Counted from the first letter of the stretch, positions 1-12,880 are shown. The stretch: DNA of 64,000 bases from Tillus elongatus (GCA_964006375.1 OZ023262.1:88237654-88301653), one strand, 5' to 3'. The notes: generated by a model from the sequence alone, not told the origin. Numbers and translations are program-made.

Positions 1-59
1 CTTGCTAAAAAATTAATCCGAATAACAACAATCTGATTAGATAACAGTAAAGTAAAATG
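1..59 (+). repeat. Short dispersed repeat, inverted relative to 8374-8432
   Basis: The first 59 bases match the reverse complement of 8374-8432 almost completely, including 'caacaatctgattagataac'. The unit is cut by the left edge of the window, so its full extent is unknown. Confidence 0.7.
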
Positions 60-61
60 AG

Positions 62-640
62 GCTTAGAAAAGGTCTGGACGCAGCAATTGCGTTATGGAA
101 GTGAATTTTCTTAAAATGTTTTCAATAGAAAATATGTCCTTTTAATGCAAGCAGGATTCAATTTGGTCACCGGTATAACCTATATAGTAGGAGCAATGTA
201 CCATATTTTACGAACATAACTTGTTTAAAAATGTACAAAAATTTTCCGAAAATAAACTTAAAACATTTCCGAGAACTCATTTCCTAACTGACGAACCTTA
301 GGTTAATAGCAAATTGCGTTATTGAATTTTGAAGCGTTTAATGAAAATTCGCTACTAAAACGCACTTACTGCGTCTCGATTTTTTTTACAAAGATGCATC
401 ATGTTTCGATGAAAAATGCAAAAATGCAATAAGGAATGTTCAAAAAAAATATAGGTATCACCAACGACTTATGGGCCATTCTGTGGTTATCAAAATAATT
501 TTACAAGATGCAGCTCAACACCCTATAGGTGACGTATACAATTTTTTCTCGTATCTTGCTTAATAACAATTATATTGAGCTTTACCGTAGAAATGCGTCA
601 CCCTGTATATATGTAAACAGAAAGTAAACCCGGATATGGG
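62..640 (-). mobile_element. Non-autonomous hairpin repeat, subfamily II (copy 1)
   Basis: A non-coding repeat about 0.58 kb long. It is the reverse complement of most of 10138-10705 and parallels 38885-39380. Two copies of the ACGCA-GCAAG-TGCGT type dyad bracket a 300-bp part (near 77-97 and 362-380). They are followed by a module containing 'acgacttatgggcca' and 'tttctcgtatcttgc'. The 100-bp module that normally follows is truncated near 640, where 'cccggatatggg' runs straight into a second dyad-type tail. No ORF. Probably a non-autonomous DNA element; the class is inferred. Confidence 0.65.
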
Positions 641-837
641 TGAATTTTCATAAAAATGTTTTAAATAGCAAATATGTGTCTTTTTTTAAAGAAAGCAGGC
701 CTCAGATTTGGTTTACCAGTGTGACCTATATAGTAAAGACAATGTCCCATATATCATCAAAAGAACCTTATGGTTGGAGATGTACAAAAATGTTTCGAAA
801 ATAAACTTAAAATGTAATGTTCCCGAAAAAAACTAGT

Positions 838-1210
838 TTCCCGGCCGACAAACCTTATAGGTTAATAGCAAATTGATCTATTCAAATTTGAAGCAGTTAA
901 CAAAAATTCGCTACCGTAACGCACTTGCTGCGTCCCGAATTTCTTTTCTTACAAACATGCATTATAATTACGTGGTCGAAGTTCGATACATTAAAGGTTA
1001 CCTCAGAACTTGCACCGACCGGGGAAACCGACTATCTAATTAAAACAAAGCATTGTTTAATCTATTTGGACCGAGCAGATTTTAATACAAATTTGCTACC
1101 ATAACGCACCTGCTGCGCCCCGAATTTCTTTTCTTACAAACATGCATTATAATTACGTGATCTAAATTCGATACATTAAAGGTCAGCTCAGAACTGGCAC
1201 GGACCGGGGA

Positions 1211-1242
<32 letters not shown>

Positions 1243-1640
1243 TTAATCTATTTGGACTACGCAGATTTTAATAAAAAATCCCTACCATAACGCACTTGCT
1301 GCGTCTCGAATTTATTTTCTTACAAATATTGCATTATAATTAACGTGGTCGAAATTAACTACATTAAAAGTCAGCTCAGAACTTGCACGAACCGGTGGAA
1401 TACAACTGTCAAATTAAATCAAAGTATTGTTTAATCTATTTGGACTGAGCAGATTTAAATAAAAATTCACTACCATGACGCACTTGCTGCGTCTCCAATT
1501 TATTTTCTTACAAACATGCATCACAATCAACGTGGTCGAAATTATATGCATTAAAAATCAGCCAAAAACTGGCACGGACGGGGAATCCGTCTATCTAATT
1601 AAAACAAACAATGTTTAATCTATTTGGACTGGGCAGATTG
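838..1640 (-). repeat. Tandem array, about 186-bp unit, four copies
   Basis: The block containing 'gctaccataacgcacttgctgcg' and 'cttacaaacatgcattataatta' recurs with anchors near 909, 1093, 1280 and 1468, a spacing of 184-188 bp. Units diverge by scattered substitutions. Each unit holds the ACGCA-loop-TGCGT dyad seen elsewhere as a single copy. Two more units lie at 41030-41400 and a reversed partial unit at 31845-31985. The array runs directly into the (TA)n-associated module at 1640, so it belongs to the same repeat system and is not an independent satellite. Confidence 0.8.
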
Positions 1641-1725
1641 TCCTGGCTAACGAACTTATCCAAGCCACTTTCAAAAAAAAGGTAGGTATTTATCAGATTT
1701 AATCAAAATCGGCCTATTACTTTTG

Positions 1726-1728
<3 letters not shown>

Positions 1729-1820
<92 letters not shown>
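1729..1820. repeat. (TA)n microsatellite 1
   Basis: Uninterrupted TA dinucleotides inside the first copy of the tandem duplication. Confidence 0.97.
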
Positions 1821-1821
<1 letters not shown>

Positions 1822-2028
1822 GGTGTTTACGGAAATCGGGAACAATAGCTATATTCGTTATTATTTGGGCTACGAAGTCGGTTAAATGGGCAAAGTTGAC
1901 CAACTGGACACCCCGCTTCTGAATATGTTTGGACTGGGCAGATTGTCCTGGCTAACGAACTTATCCAAGCCACTTTCAAAAGGTAGGTATTTATCAGATT
2001 TAATCAAAATCGGCCTATTACTTTTGAG

Positions 2029-2154
<126 letters not shown>

Positions 2155-2350
2155 GGTGTTTACGGAAATCGGGAACAATAGCTATATTCGTTACTATTTG
2201 GGCTACGAAGTCGGTTAAATGGGCAAAGTTGACCAACTGGACACCCCGCTTCTGAATATGTTACAGATATCTAGATTGCACAACAACTGTCAAATCTGTT
2301 GACATAACTTATAATTTTTTTTAAATGGAACGATATGAATATTTTGCGTT

Positions 2351-2593
<243 letters not shown>

Positions 2594-3860
2594 AAGAGTG
2601 CTCGTTTGCTTTACGTTTCTTGTATGAGCATGTAGGCATTCGTTTGAATATAAAATTAGCGACACAAATGTTACAAAAAGCAGTTGATGGCTGTATATTA
2701 TTCATTTCCACAATAGTAATAAAAATACAGTAGTACAGTTGATTTATGTACTCAGCAGTAATTCACGTACATTTCTAGTTTCAATCCCATTTGTTTGTGG
2801 TACTAAATCATCGTGATGTTCTAGCGTGCGAAGAATGTCATTGAAATGTTCCCTGCCATACGTGTGTTGTATATTATAATATGCTTCATAAACTGATGGC
2901 CATTAATATTTCATAAAGAGCGCCAATGTCTTTGCATTCCGCTGACGCCTCACTCGAAGCGTCGTGAAGTGTCTCTTAACGTCAACCTCAATTGACGCCC
3001 ACGCCCCTCTCACACTGAGCTCGAGGCTCTGTGCGTGCTCCATTACACAATACGCGAACATCTACGTATCTATTATTTATCATCTCCAGATGAACTGTTT
3101 TGTGGTCATTTGCAAAATCATCTTCAAGGGACAGTATTTTTTTTTAATACTAAAATAAAGTGCTTGTTTTTAAAAAAGCGATAGCAGAGATTGATGAGAA
3201 GGATATATTACAGTCTTGAGCGGTGATAAATGGGTTAAGGGTAGAAAAACCAAATTTGTTATGCATTTTCATCTTATATGAAGACGCTTGGGTCCTTTAT
3301 AAATAATAAGCAGTTTCAAGGTGGTATAGTGTCAGCTGCTTGATACCTACTAACACATTAAATTTTAAGAGCAAGAAATGCAACAAGTTTGGTAACATTT
3401 ATTGTATACGGCAGCTTTTAGTATTTGAGACCCAATTTTCAATTACAATTCTAATAGCGCCCCGGTCTTACGTCCACCAGAGCGGACATTTTCGCGGCTT
3501 GGCGAGAAGTTCCGATTTGTTTTGAACATTCTAGAACGTCGGCACGGCGTGTATAGATGCTACATCTCGTTCAGTTCCAGCCAGTCTCTGTCGAATCGAT
3601 CGATCCTTCTACCGTGAATGTGTAAGTTTTCATTTAGGTATTACCTGCATTCACAATATTCGGATAGCAGTAGATTTCGAGTATACAGAATCGTGGATAT
3701 TTTTCTAAGTGAACGGAAGAGTGAATTTGACGACAGTGAAGTATCAACAGGTGGAGAGACGAGAGTGGTGCTGTAACAAAAATCAAGAAAGTATTTTCAA
3801 GAATATTTAAAATTTCGGTTTATTAGCACTGAGTGAGTGGTGAGACACGAAGCAACGTGC
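2594..3860. other. No recognised gene
   Basis: Only short chance ORFs occur here. The segment near 3520-3800 is less AT-rich and lacks the local repeats, so it could be older unique DNA or part of an unrecognised element. I see no splice-compatible coding pattern that I would defend. Confidence 0.5.
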
Positions 3861-3990
3861 CGCCACCTAGTTTCGGAACCAAGAAGTATGTTGTCACGCC
3901 AGCTGCAAATAACACAAAGTTTTAAAAAATAGACACTGTATACAACTAACTAACAATTTAGTAAATTGTCAGCCCTGGCCCATTTTTGTC
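3860..3990 (+). repeat. Dispersed repeat, direct copy at 61506-61636
   Basis: Both copies share 'cggaacca..aagtatg.tgtcacg', then 'aactaacaattt.gtaaatt' and 'cctggcccattt'. They include the short palindrome ACAATTTNGTAAATTGT. The copies are diverged and 57.6 kb apart. No ORF, class unknown. Confidence 0.65.
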
Positions 3991-4147
3991 CAAATAGAGG
4001 GACAAAGTATGTAAGGCTAGGTGCATTCTCATAACAATTAGAACCGTATACTGGTTTCGCTCTAATTCGAGATCGCAACATATTATCGGCATCCAATTAC
4101 CTCGCACATGCATCATGCATGATTTTTAGTTTATTTTCTTTTTCTCT

Positions 4148-5970
4148 TTAGTGTAGTATATCTCTCAGTTCGACTAACAATTTAATTTCCAATCTTGGTT
4201 TTGATGCCACCCATTTGATGATTTGCTTCTTATAGAATCAAAAGGAGTTTAGGACCCTTACATATGTTGGCATCATGTTAAATATCTTTGGACCGAGGTA
4301 TAGGAACGACCTTTGAAATATTGTCTTCCCACTCTTTGGTATAGCAGCCTGTGCATAGTCTCTACAACGTGTCTCGTAACGGTGACCTATTTCCTCCACA
4401 TTGAACCTATTACTGTATTGGTATACCAGCAATCTTATTGCGTCCAGTTGTCTCAGATCAAAATATAATTGATCCGATGAGTAAGTAATGTCCCTATTAA
4501 ATATTAATTTAATGAGCCACTTCTGGGTTACCTCGAGACTTCTTATATGCGCCGGCGCCGCACTCCCCCAAGCAACAATAGCGTAATTTATGTGACTTTC
4601 CGCCAGAGCATGGTACAGAACCGTCAAATATCTTTCAGGAAATATTCGCCGTAATATCTTGAAGTGGGATATGATGGTTCTAAGTTTTTTAACTAGATTA
4701 TTGATATGTAGATTCCATCTCATGTGGCGATCAATCTCCACCCCCAAGTATTTTACACTCTCCGCTGTTGTAATGCTTATACTAGCTGCTTCTGTCGGAA
4801 CTGTCAATTCTCTGAAATTTGGCAAATGATTTTCGTAACAACTGAACGGTACAAAGCACGTTTTCTTGAGATTAATTGTCAGGGAGATGTCTCCTACCAA
4901 GTGCATTAATCCCACAAAATCGGTTTTCACTTTGGTTTTCAAATTGGACCAAGTGCTATCCTTATAAAATATGGCGGTATCGTCTGCAAAACCAATGATT
5001 TGCCCACACTGTGAAGCAGAATATATCCCATTTACATATAAAGTAAATAAAATCGGACCAAGCACAGTCGCTTGGGACACACCGCAAGTTAGTATCTTTG
5101 AACTTGTTATCAACTTTAACATATTGTTTTATGTCCTCTAGATAGCTCCTAATGAGATTGTGTGACTTGTCCCTAAACCCCAGGTTTTCCAGTATTTGTA
5201 ACAGCTTCTCATGGTTCATAGTATCAAACGCTTTGGAGAAGTCCACAAAGATGCAGAGCGATGGGGTACCTTTATGAAATGCAATGAGTATTCTTTCATT
5301 TAAGTGTAGTATGGCATCTTGTGTGGACCTGCCTTTGCGGAAGCCATACTGGGATTCAGATATTAATTTATATTTGCTAATGTACTCCAGCAGTTTTCCC
5401 GCTAGAATTTTCTCATATACTTTCGCTGTACTAGAAATAAGTGATATTGGCCGATAGTTTTCCACATTAGTTTTATCGCCGCTTTTATGGAATGGTGTAA
5501 CAACAGCTATTTTAAAGGCTTGTGGACAGGTTCCCAGTTGAAAAGATTTATTTATTAGATAAGTTAGTGGTGTTGTTACGTGTTTAATTATTAGTTTTAG
5601 CAACTCGTTCGTAATGCCATCATAACCTGGTGCCTTGTGGTCCTTTAGCAGTCTTATACAACGTCTCACTTCTTCTTCGTTGGTTTCAAAAAGGTAAAAC
5701 GAGTTGTCTCTCTTTTCAAGCATACTCGTGTTTCTTTTTCTTATCTTGCTTGCTAGTTTTTCACCAATACTGCAAAAATATTCATTAAACGTATCTGCTA
5801 TAATCTTTTTGTCAGATGTTATCCCGTGTGGGGTACTGTTGACCCGATCTATTCCTCTCCTTGAGAATTGACCCAGCAATTCTCTTGTACAGTCCCATAG
5901 ACTTTTTGAGGAGCCTTTATTTTTATCTATAATATTCATGCAATAATTTGTTTTAGCTGTTTTAATTAGT

Positions 5971-5972
<2 letters not shown>
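4148..5972 (-). pseudogene. Non-LTR retrotransposon (LINE) reverse transcriptase, broken
   Basis: The C-terminal two thirds of a LINE ORF2. Reading from 5939, the first frame shows KAPGYDG (about residues 103-109), YGFRKGRST (198-206) and VDFSKAFD (232-239), the usual RT blocks before the catalytic loop. A one-base frameshift near 5085-5095 moves the reading to a second frame with the SQATVLGPILF block and the FADD catalytic motif (residues 45-48 of that frame). The downstream thumb and C-terminal region includes 'AIVAWGSAAP' and 'RSFLYLGPKIFN'. A TGA at 4238-4240 interrupts the final domain; translation in the same frame then continues 29 codons to TAA at 4148. Upstream, coding resumes without a methionine up to the (TA)n array at 5972, so the N-terminus and endonuclease are missing. 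The motif style suits the CR1/Jockey group. One frameshift and one stop make it inactive. Confidence 0.9.

Positions 5973-6045
<73 letters not shown>
5972..6045. repeat. (TA)n microsatellite 4
   Basis: TA array directly abutting the truncated 5' end of the LINE coding sequence. It ends in a few TATG units. Confidence 0.97.
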
Positions 6046-6055
<10 letters not shown>

Positions 6056-7499
6056 GTAGATTATTTGAGAATTGTAAGTAGCGTGGCTGGATTTAAGAAA
6101 ACCTTATGTTGAGTGCAGTGAGCTGACGAATTAACAAATTAAACCATCAGTTGAATAGAGATGGAGACTAAAATATTAGTAAATGAACGGAGAGTCAGTA
6201 GTAATTCAAGCCCGCTGCTTACTCAATACCAACAACTCAGTTTTGTTTCCGTTTAAAATCATGCCTCTCAGAAATCTCAGATTTTGATCGCAAATCTCTA
6301 TTAATCCTCTCATCTGCCAAAAAATATATTTTCGAGGAGAAATGAGATTATAGAACACATTAGTACACTGAGGATTTTTATAAAGCTTTAGAGTACTGGA
6401 AGAATGGGTTATAAACAGAAAAGACTAGTTGATAGTACGATGCTGCCTTGAGCGACGTCTCTGGTCACAGAAAGACAATAAGAAATACACTACCACTATA
6501 CTCTTAGTTTTATCGGTATGCACAATAAGCCAATGGCTGCGGTGCTATCGGGGCGACAAAGACGAGGACGAGCCCTAAGGGGAAAAGAAATATATCGGTA
6601 GGACGGTTGGCAAAGGTTGTTCTTTTGATGTTCTTGCACCTGCAGGAACATTAGAACCAAATATTTTAAATAGTCAAAAACCCCTTATGATTTTTATGCC
6701 CAAAGCACTACTGTAATCTAACAGAATTAAACAAACTTTGACACATTTAGTTTTGTTGAATAATTGTAATTTTAATTTAAAAGTTTTTCCGGAATCAAAT
6801 TCAACAGAATCTTGGAAATGCCGCGAATATTCCTTGTTGTTAAAAAATATTTCTCTGCGGTATACAGCTAAATATAATAAACAAAAATAGATATTTTAAG
6901 GAATCTAACAGTTTTCCATATTGAATTGATACAAAAAATTCAGATGCGTTGGTGTGTATTGTTTACAAAAATAAACGTCTTAAATTTTCATGTGTGCGTG
7001 CGTGCAGAGAAAGGAAAAAAAGCGAAAAATAACTGGACTACAGGTTTAATTCAAAAGAAAAAGAATTAATATTAATAATTTAAATGAAATATTATTGTAT
7101 GCACCACCTACTTATCTGTTTGTGTTCGGTGACAAGCTCAAAATGCAATAATATTCAGCGATATAAACAGATTAATTAATAGCGGATTATCATTCTAATA
7201 AAATACCGAAATATATTGTTAATGATCAGAGACCAACCCACGCTCACCCATCCTGTCGCGTGCGCGGAGAATCTTGCGATGTGGCGGGAGTGGACCTAGC
7301 GTATCTACCTACTTCCCAATTGGCTTGGCACCGACTTCAAACAGATAAGTAGGAAGCGCATAAAAAAGTATTTCATTTTCTTTTTTTTTTGTCTTTTGGA
7401 TTAAACTTGTAATCCGGTAAATTTTCGCTTTTTAGTGCCTATTTTGCAGTCGCCCAACTTTGCTTAAAGTTTGTTTATTTACTATCAACCTTAAACACA
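6046..7499. other. No recognised gene
   Basis: AT-rich sequence with no ORF of note and none of the window's major repeat modules. No host exon could be identified. Confidence 0.5.
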
Positions 7500-8010
<511 letters not shown>

Positions 8011-8253
8011 TAATTTTTAATTAATTAAATCTGATTCAAGAAAGCTAAAACGTCAAAATTCATTGAGTACGAATGGGTGTGAAAAATAATACAAAAAATG
8101 ACTATCAAGCTCCTAGATCTGTGTCTAAGTCGCTATTTTCCTTGATTTCGTTATAATATGAGCAAAAAATCTATTGTAAATCGAAATAGTTTTGTGTAAA
8201 TCTTAAAACATTGAACCAATGTATTACGGGGTATACCTGCTAGTAGACACATG

Positions 8254-8345
8254 TAGAGCATAGCTCAGTGGTCTAAGTTTCTGTGCATCGGATAATGAAA
8301 TTCAATTGAATCCTGGATAACGAGTTCGAATCCTAGTTAGTGAGT
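8254..8345 (+). tRNA. tRNA-like relic
   Basis: An A-box-like 'tagctcagtggtctaag' near 8261 and a B-box-like 'gagttcgaatcc' near 8322 lie at tRNA-like spacing, followed by T-runs. The T-arm can pair 5 of 6 positions, but no convincing acceptor stem forms. It may be a tRNA-derived repeat head or chance; I would not assign an anticodon. Confidence 0.25.
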
Positions 8346-8373
8346 TTACTTTTTTCAATATTTTTTTAGTCTT

Positions 8374-8432
8374 ATTTCACTTTACCGTTATCTAATCAGA
8401 TTGTTGTTATTCGGATGAATTTTTTAGCAAGT
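8374..8432 (-). repeat. Short dispersed repeat, partner of 1-59
   Basis: Inverted copy of the first 59 bases of the window. It lies just downstream of the tRNA-like sequence, so the two may belong to one element. Confidence 0.65.
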
Positions 8433-8702
8433 TTTTGTATAAACAATAATTAGACAAAGAGGAGGTGAAATTTTTAAGACTTAATTCAATTTGAATAGGA
8501 TATCTTCTTGCTTGTTCTTGCCCTAACTTAGCGAAACCGTTTCATATTTAGTACAGTCGTAGACTTTTCCCGTGGCTTCACAAGTACTTGTTTTTCTTTA
8601 AAGAAAATCACTAACGTGGAGATCCCAACTTTTAATTTAGAAAAAACTCTTTAAATGAGCGTGAACTAGGCCCCCCTAGGACCCATATCCAGGGTCAGTT
8701 TC

Positions 8703-8705
<3 letters not shown>

Positions 8706-8777
<72 letters not shown>
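8706..8777. repeat. (TA)n microsatellite 6
   Basis: Pure TA array between the two modules of the interrupted element. Confidence 0.97.
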
Positions 8778-8780
<3 letters not shown>

Positions 8781-9059
8781 AGTGAACAATTTACCAAAAT
8801 TTAGGTCTGTAAGTTTAAAACAAAAAAGAGGCATTTAAAAAAAATGGGGTTTATCTCAAAACGTAAAACGTCGCGATTTGAAACGTCAAAATTGACAACA
8901 TTTAGGCAAAGACCTGACCTGACCTGAAAGAAGTACGGATTATGTAAAGAGTGTTCTGAAAACCCATTAGTTTCAGCTTAAACCATCATTGCCCCTCATT
9001 TTAATAAAATATTTCAAGAAAATTCATTTCAAATTAGTGCTGGGAATTTATCCGTTTGT

Positions 9060-9225
9060 GTATTCGAATATTCGTTGATAAAACTTCACGACTATTCGAA
9101 TTATTCGAGTATTCGAATATTCGTGGATTATTCGAATATTCGTGGAGTATTCGAATATTCGTGGAGTATTCGAATATTCGTCGAGTATTCGAATATTCAC
9201 AGAGTATTCGAATATTCTCACAGTA
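9060..9225. repeat. CGAATATTCG palindrome array, left
   Basis: About seven units of a roughly 19-bp repeat of the form attcgaatattcgtggagt, each centred on the 10-bp palindrome CGAATATTCG. It sits subterminally in the hAT-like element, where transposase-binding repeats would be expected. Confidence 0.9.
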
Positions 9226-9837
9226 ATAAACACTCCCATGAATGTGTCTCGTTATCATTCTTTGAATCTGCCTCTGTTTCCTAGAAAATTAGCTATTTAA
9301 TTCTAAACTTTAAAATAATTCCCGAAATGTTTCATTGTTTATTTTAGAAAAATTAATGACTATTATAATGTCGGTTTCATTGTGCTTATCACAACAGCAC
9401 TTAGGTTTTTAGACATATTTACGTTATTTGCAAGTACAGATATAAATAAATAAATAAACCTGCATCCTGTGTATCGCGTTTTAAGCTGATAATGTACTTA
9501 GTTAGAAAAATATGGGTAATTTATAATTTATAGTAGATGGTGTACATATTACATATTAGTTATTTATGATACCAATAACGGCATTCCATTCGCCGCAGTT
9601 ATCGATATAAATTTTATATTTTTTAACAGAAGATTCTGTATATTGTTACCCATTTGAATGCAACATTTCCGTCCGAGTTCAACGGTATAGCACAATTGAT
9701 ACTTAAAAATCATGCGTTGCTGAGTTATTATCCATTTTATCCAAGACCCAAAAGCATTCGCACGATTACACATAAACAGGACAGAACTGACAATATTGGT
9801 GCCGGTGCTTTTGAGTAGTGCTGGAAATTTATCTGTT

Positions 9838-9935
9838 TGTGTATTCGAATATTCGTTCCGAAAGCTTCACGACTATTCGAATTATTCGAGTATTAGAATA
9901 TTCGTGGAGTATTCGAATATTCGAACTATTCGTAT
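9838..9935. repeat. CGAATATTCG palindrome array, right
   Basis: Shorter, more degraded version of the left array in the same orientation, next to the right terminus. It includes the same start block ('ctgtttgtgtattcg') as the left end. Confidence 0.85.
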
Positions 9936-10023
9936 TCGATTCCCAGCCCTATTTCTAATAAACACTTTCTCTGATGCTTTGGAAGTAGTTTTAGTTAAAT
10001 TCATGACTTAATGGTCTATAATT

Positions 10024-10705
10024 TTTAGCTAATTTTCATAGAAAAAATTCGTTAAATAGGAGACCGCGGCTTTTGAATTCTAAAAAGATTTCTTCAAATG
10101 AGCGCAAACTAGGCCCCTAGAATCCACATCCGGGTTTACTTTCTGTTTACATATATACAGTGTGACGCATTTCTACGGTAAAGCTCAATAAAATTGTTAT
10201 TATGCAAGATACGAGAAAAAATTGTATACGTTACCTATACGGTGTTTTGAGCTGCATCTTATAAAATTATTTTGACAACCACAGGATGGCCCATAAGTCG
10301 TTGGTGATACCCACATTTTTTTGAACATTCCTTATAGAATTTTTGCATTTTTCATCGAAATATGATGCATGTTTAAAAAAAAAATCGAGACGCACTAAGT
10401 GCGTTTTAATAGCGAATTTTCATTAAACGTTTCAAAATTCGATAACGCAATTTGCTACTAATCTAAGGCTCGTCAGCTAAGAAACGAGTTTTCTCGCAAA
10501 CGTTTTAAGTTTATTTTCGGAAAATTTTTGTACATTTTAAAACAAGTTATGTTGGTAAAATCTGGTACATTGTTCCTACTATATAGATTATACCGGTGAC
10601 CGAATTGATTCCTGCTTGCATTAGAGAGACATATTTTCTATTTGAAACATTTTAAGAAAATTCACTTTCATAACGCACTTGCTGCGTCCAGACTTTTTTA
10701 TTAAA
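10024..10705 (+). mobile_element. Hairpin repeat, subfamily II (most complete copy)
   Basis: End module without a TA array (10024-10138), followed at once by 'gtgacgcatttctacggtaa', 'gcaagatacgagaaaaa', 'ggcccataagtcgttggtga', then a dyad near 10391-10408 and a second dyad near 10673-10690. Inverted copies lie at 62-640 and 38885-39520. About 0.68 kb, no ORF. The two dyads, 280 bp apart, face each other across a conserved spacer. Confidence 0.75.
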
Positions 10706-11270
10706 CAAGGAATTGGTTAGGTAGTTTTAATTTTACGATGCGATACTGACGAATATTTACATTTAATTATAATGCTAATTCCTTCCTGAGGAATAGTATC
10801 CTTTGAATGCAGAGAGATCCAAATGACTTAATTGAAATAGTTTAAGAGAAGCAAAAACACGTTGAGTCGAGAAAGGAATTGACCTAAGAGCTCCTGAAAG
10901 AGATAATTCCTTAAACTTCTCACTAAGAAAGTAACACATAAATTACAGTAGATGCGCCAATAAAACGAAAAGTGCAACTCGAATGTGCTCAACTTGTAAT
11001 GGCTAAAGGAGCGACAAAGGAATGATAAACGTACTAGATTTTGCCGCTTCATCCATCTTAAATTCTGTGAATCCGTTTGCAGTTTTGCTGCAGGTTTAAT
11101 TGTTTTCGGTGACAGTCGCTAAGCTTACTTGCGAAAATATTCTTTCCTTTTTTAGCTATGATTCCACAATCAATAATTGACTACAGTTGCTCCCATCTCA
11201 TATTTATGTACTAATAATATGAATAAGTACACTTGGAGAGCCCAAATCACCACAACACATTTTAAAAAGA

Positions 11271-11311
11271 CCTGACGATCGTTTCACTAACCAAGTTAGC
11301 GTCATCAGAGG
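11271..11311 (-). ncRNA. Hammerhead ribozyme motif, PLE family A (left)
   Basis: Reverse-complement twin of the 12881 motif, identical through core and helices. The two ribozymes point outward from the inverted pair. Confidence 0.75.
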
Positions 11312-11593
11312 ATGAAACATTCTAAATACTTAAAAGACTAACATCAACTTATATACCGGATCTCAGGTAAAGAGATCGAACCGAGATGAGACACTAGTCG
11401 TAGGCAAATTCCACAGTGTATTGTATTTTTATCTCCTGACCAGGTCTTTGCGCTATCCTTATTGCTTTATCTAAAAGTGTCCATCTGTAGTAGTCTTGAG
11501 AAAGTTCACCGACCGCTAAATTAACAACGGTTCCTTTGGCGGCAATAACTGTATACTTATTATCGGTAAAAACATGCCGAAAACGTGGGAATT

Positions 11594-12240
11594 TTATTTA
11601 GCAAAGTAATCTATCAAGTGACTCGTAATTGGCACTGGTGCACTGTTCATACATTCTTTGTTGCAACTATATTTCGCAATATATACGCTCTCAAACCCAT
11701 TCAGCTGACCTGGTTTTTTAACATTTTTTATTAATTTCAGATTTTGTTTATCAACGTGATGATTACTATCCCAAATATGTCGGGCGACGGCAGACTTATC
11801 TACAGTACCGTAACGTAATTGGGATATGTGTTCTTTAAATCTGATTCCAATCGATCTTTTTGTTTGTCCGACGTATTTAAGATTACAATCTTTACAACTT
11901 ATTTCTTAAATTCCCGACATTTTTTCCGCGCTATCCTTGTCTTTTGGATTACCTAGCAAGTTTTTTAAAGTATTTGTTGTTGAAAATGCTACCTGTAAGT
12001 CGACTTTTTTAAAAATGTTGTCTAGACCCCTCGTGATTCTAGGTTCAAATGGTAAGCAAACAAAGTTTTTTCCCGATTTTTCTCTTCTGAACGTCGTTGA
12101 TTCCGTCACCATTTTCTTTGTTTTCTGTTTGTTGATTAATTTTTCCACTAAGCCAGCAGTGTATCCGTTATATTCGGCCACGTTCCTAATATAATTTAAT
12201 TCTTTGGTATATCTACTTTTGTTTAAAGAAAATTAATTAA
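11594..12240 (-). pseudogene. Penelope-like retroelement family A, GIY-YIG part, left arm
   Basis: The minus-strand reading from about 12240 contains the RT-to-endonuclease linker ('GLVEKLINKQKTKKM', 'EPRITRGLDNIFKK'), then G-I-stop-E-I-S-C. In PLEs the corresponding motif is GIYxIxC. The copy at 56130 still has TAT where this one has TAA, so the Tyr of the GIY motif has become a stop. Beyond it come YVGQTKR, a KEH motif, and 'HIWDSNHH', ending in TAA at 11594. The RT domain is absent. Dead. Confidence 0.85.
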
Positions 12241-12300
12241 CCGATTTACTAAAAAATTCAGACTGGCCATTTTTTGTGCGTACGTATGATGTGAGTCGCT

Positions 12301-12600
12301 CGGGATGATGAAATAAGTTGTAAAGATTGTAATCTTAAATACGTCGGACAAACAAAAAGAACACATATCCCAATTACGTTACGGTACTGTAGATAAGTCT
12401 GCCGTCGCCCGACATATTTGGGATAGTAATCATCACGTTGATAAAGAAAATCTGAAATTAATAAAAAATGTTAAAAAACCAGGTCAGCTGAATGGGTTTG
12501 AGAGCGTATATATTGCGAAATATAGTTGCAACAAAGAATGTATGAACAGTGCACCAGCGCCAATTACGAGTCACTTGATAGATTACTTTGCTAAATAAAA
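12301..12600 (+). pseudogene. Penelope-like retroelement family A, GIY-YIG part, right arm
   Basis: The plus-strand copy begins at EISCKDCN and keeps YVGQTK. It then lost 23 bp relative to the left arm, with short homology at the break, which shifts the frame. It later recovers the 'HIWDSNHH' and 'SHLIDYFAK' segments in another frame. It stops near 12598. Inactive. Confidence 0.8.
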
Positions 12601-12880
12601 TTCCCACGTTTTCGGCACGTTTTTACCGATAATAAGTATACAGTTATTGCCGCCAAAGGAACCGTTGTTAATTTAGCGGTCGGTGAACTTTCTCAAGACT
12701 ATTACAGATTGACACTTTTAGATAAAGCAATAAGGATAGCGCAAAGACCTGGTCAGGCGATAAAAATACAATACACTGTGGAATTTGCCTACGACTAGTG
12801 TCTCATCTCGGTTCGATCTCTTTACCTGAGATCCGGTATATAAGTTGATGTTAGTCTTTTAAGTATTTAGAATGTTTCAT

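Larger units (their letters stand above)
9035..9951. mobile_element. hAT-like non-autonomous transposon
   Basis: 917 bp, with ends TAGTGCTGGGAAT and ATTCCCAGCCCTA (inverted repeats matching at 12 of 13 positions). It is flanked by 8-bp direct repeats TTTCAAAT (9027-9034) and TTTCTAAT (9952-9959), matching at 7 of 8. The YAGNGCTGG ends and 8-bp target duplication fit the hAT superfamily. A second copy of the left terminus starts at 9814, so the element may be a dimer or a nested insertion. The interior has no transposase. Both ends are dominated by CGAATATTCG arrays. Confidence 0.8.
8596..10020 (+). mobile_element. (TA)n-centred repeat interrupted by a hAT-like insertion
   Basis: End module (8596-8705, 'gcgtgaactaggcccccct'), TA array, and second module from 8778 ('accaaaatttaggtctgta', 'cgatttgaaacgtcaaaatt'). 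The second module breaks off at 'aattcatttcaaat' (9034) and resumes at 9952 with 'tttctaataaacactttctc'. Uninterrupted copies at 51020 and 52290 read straight across that point, which proves the 9035-9951 insertion. Confidence 0.85.

Noticed and set aside
9075..9225. CRISPR-like array of regular palindromic repeats
   Set aside because: The units are contiguous with no unique spacers, and the array sits inside a hAT-like eukaryotic transposon.
11937..12194. Plus-strand 85-codon ORF
   Set aside because: Antisense shadow of the PLE linker coding sequence.
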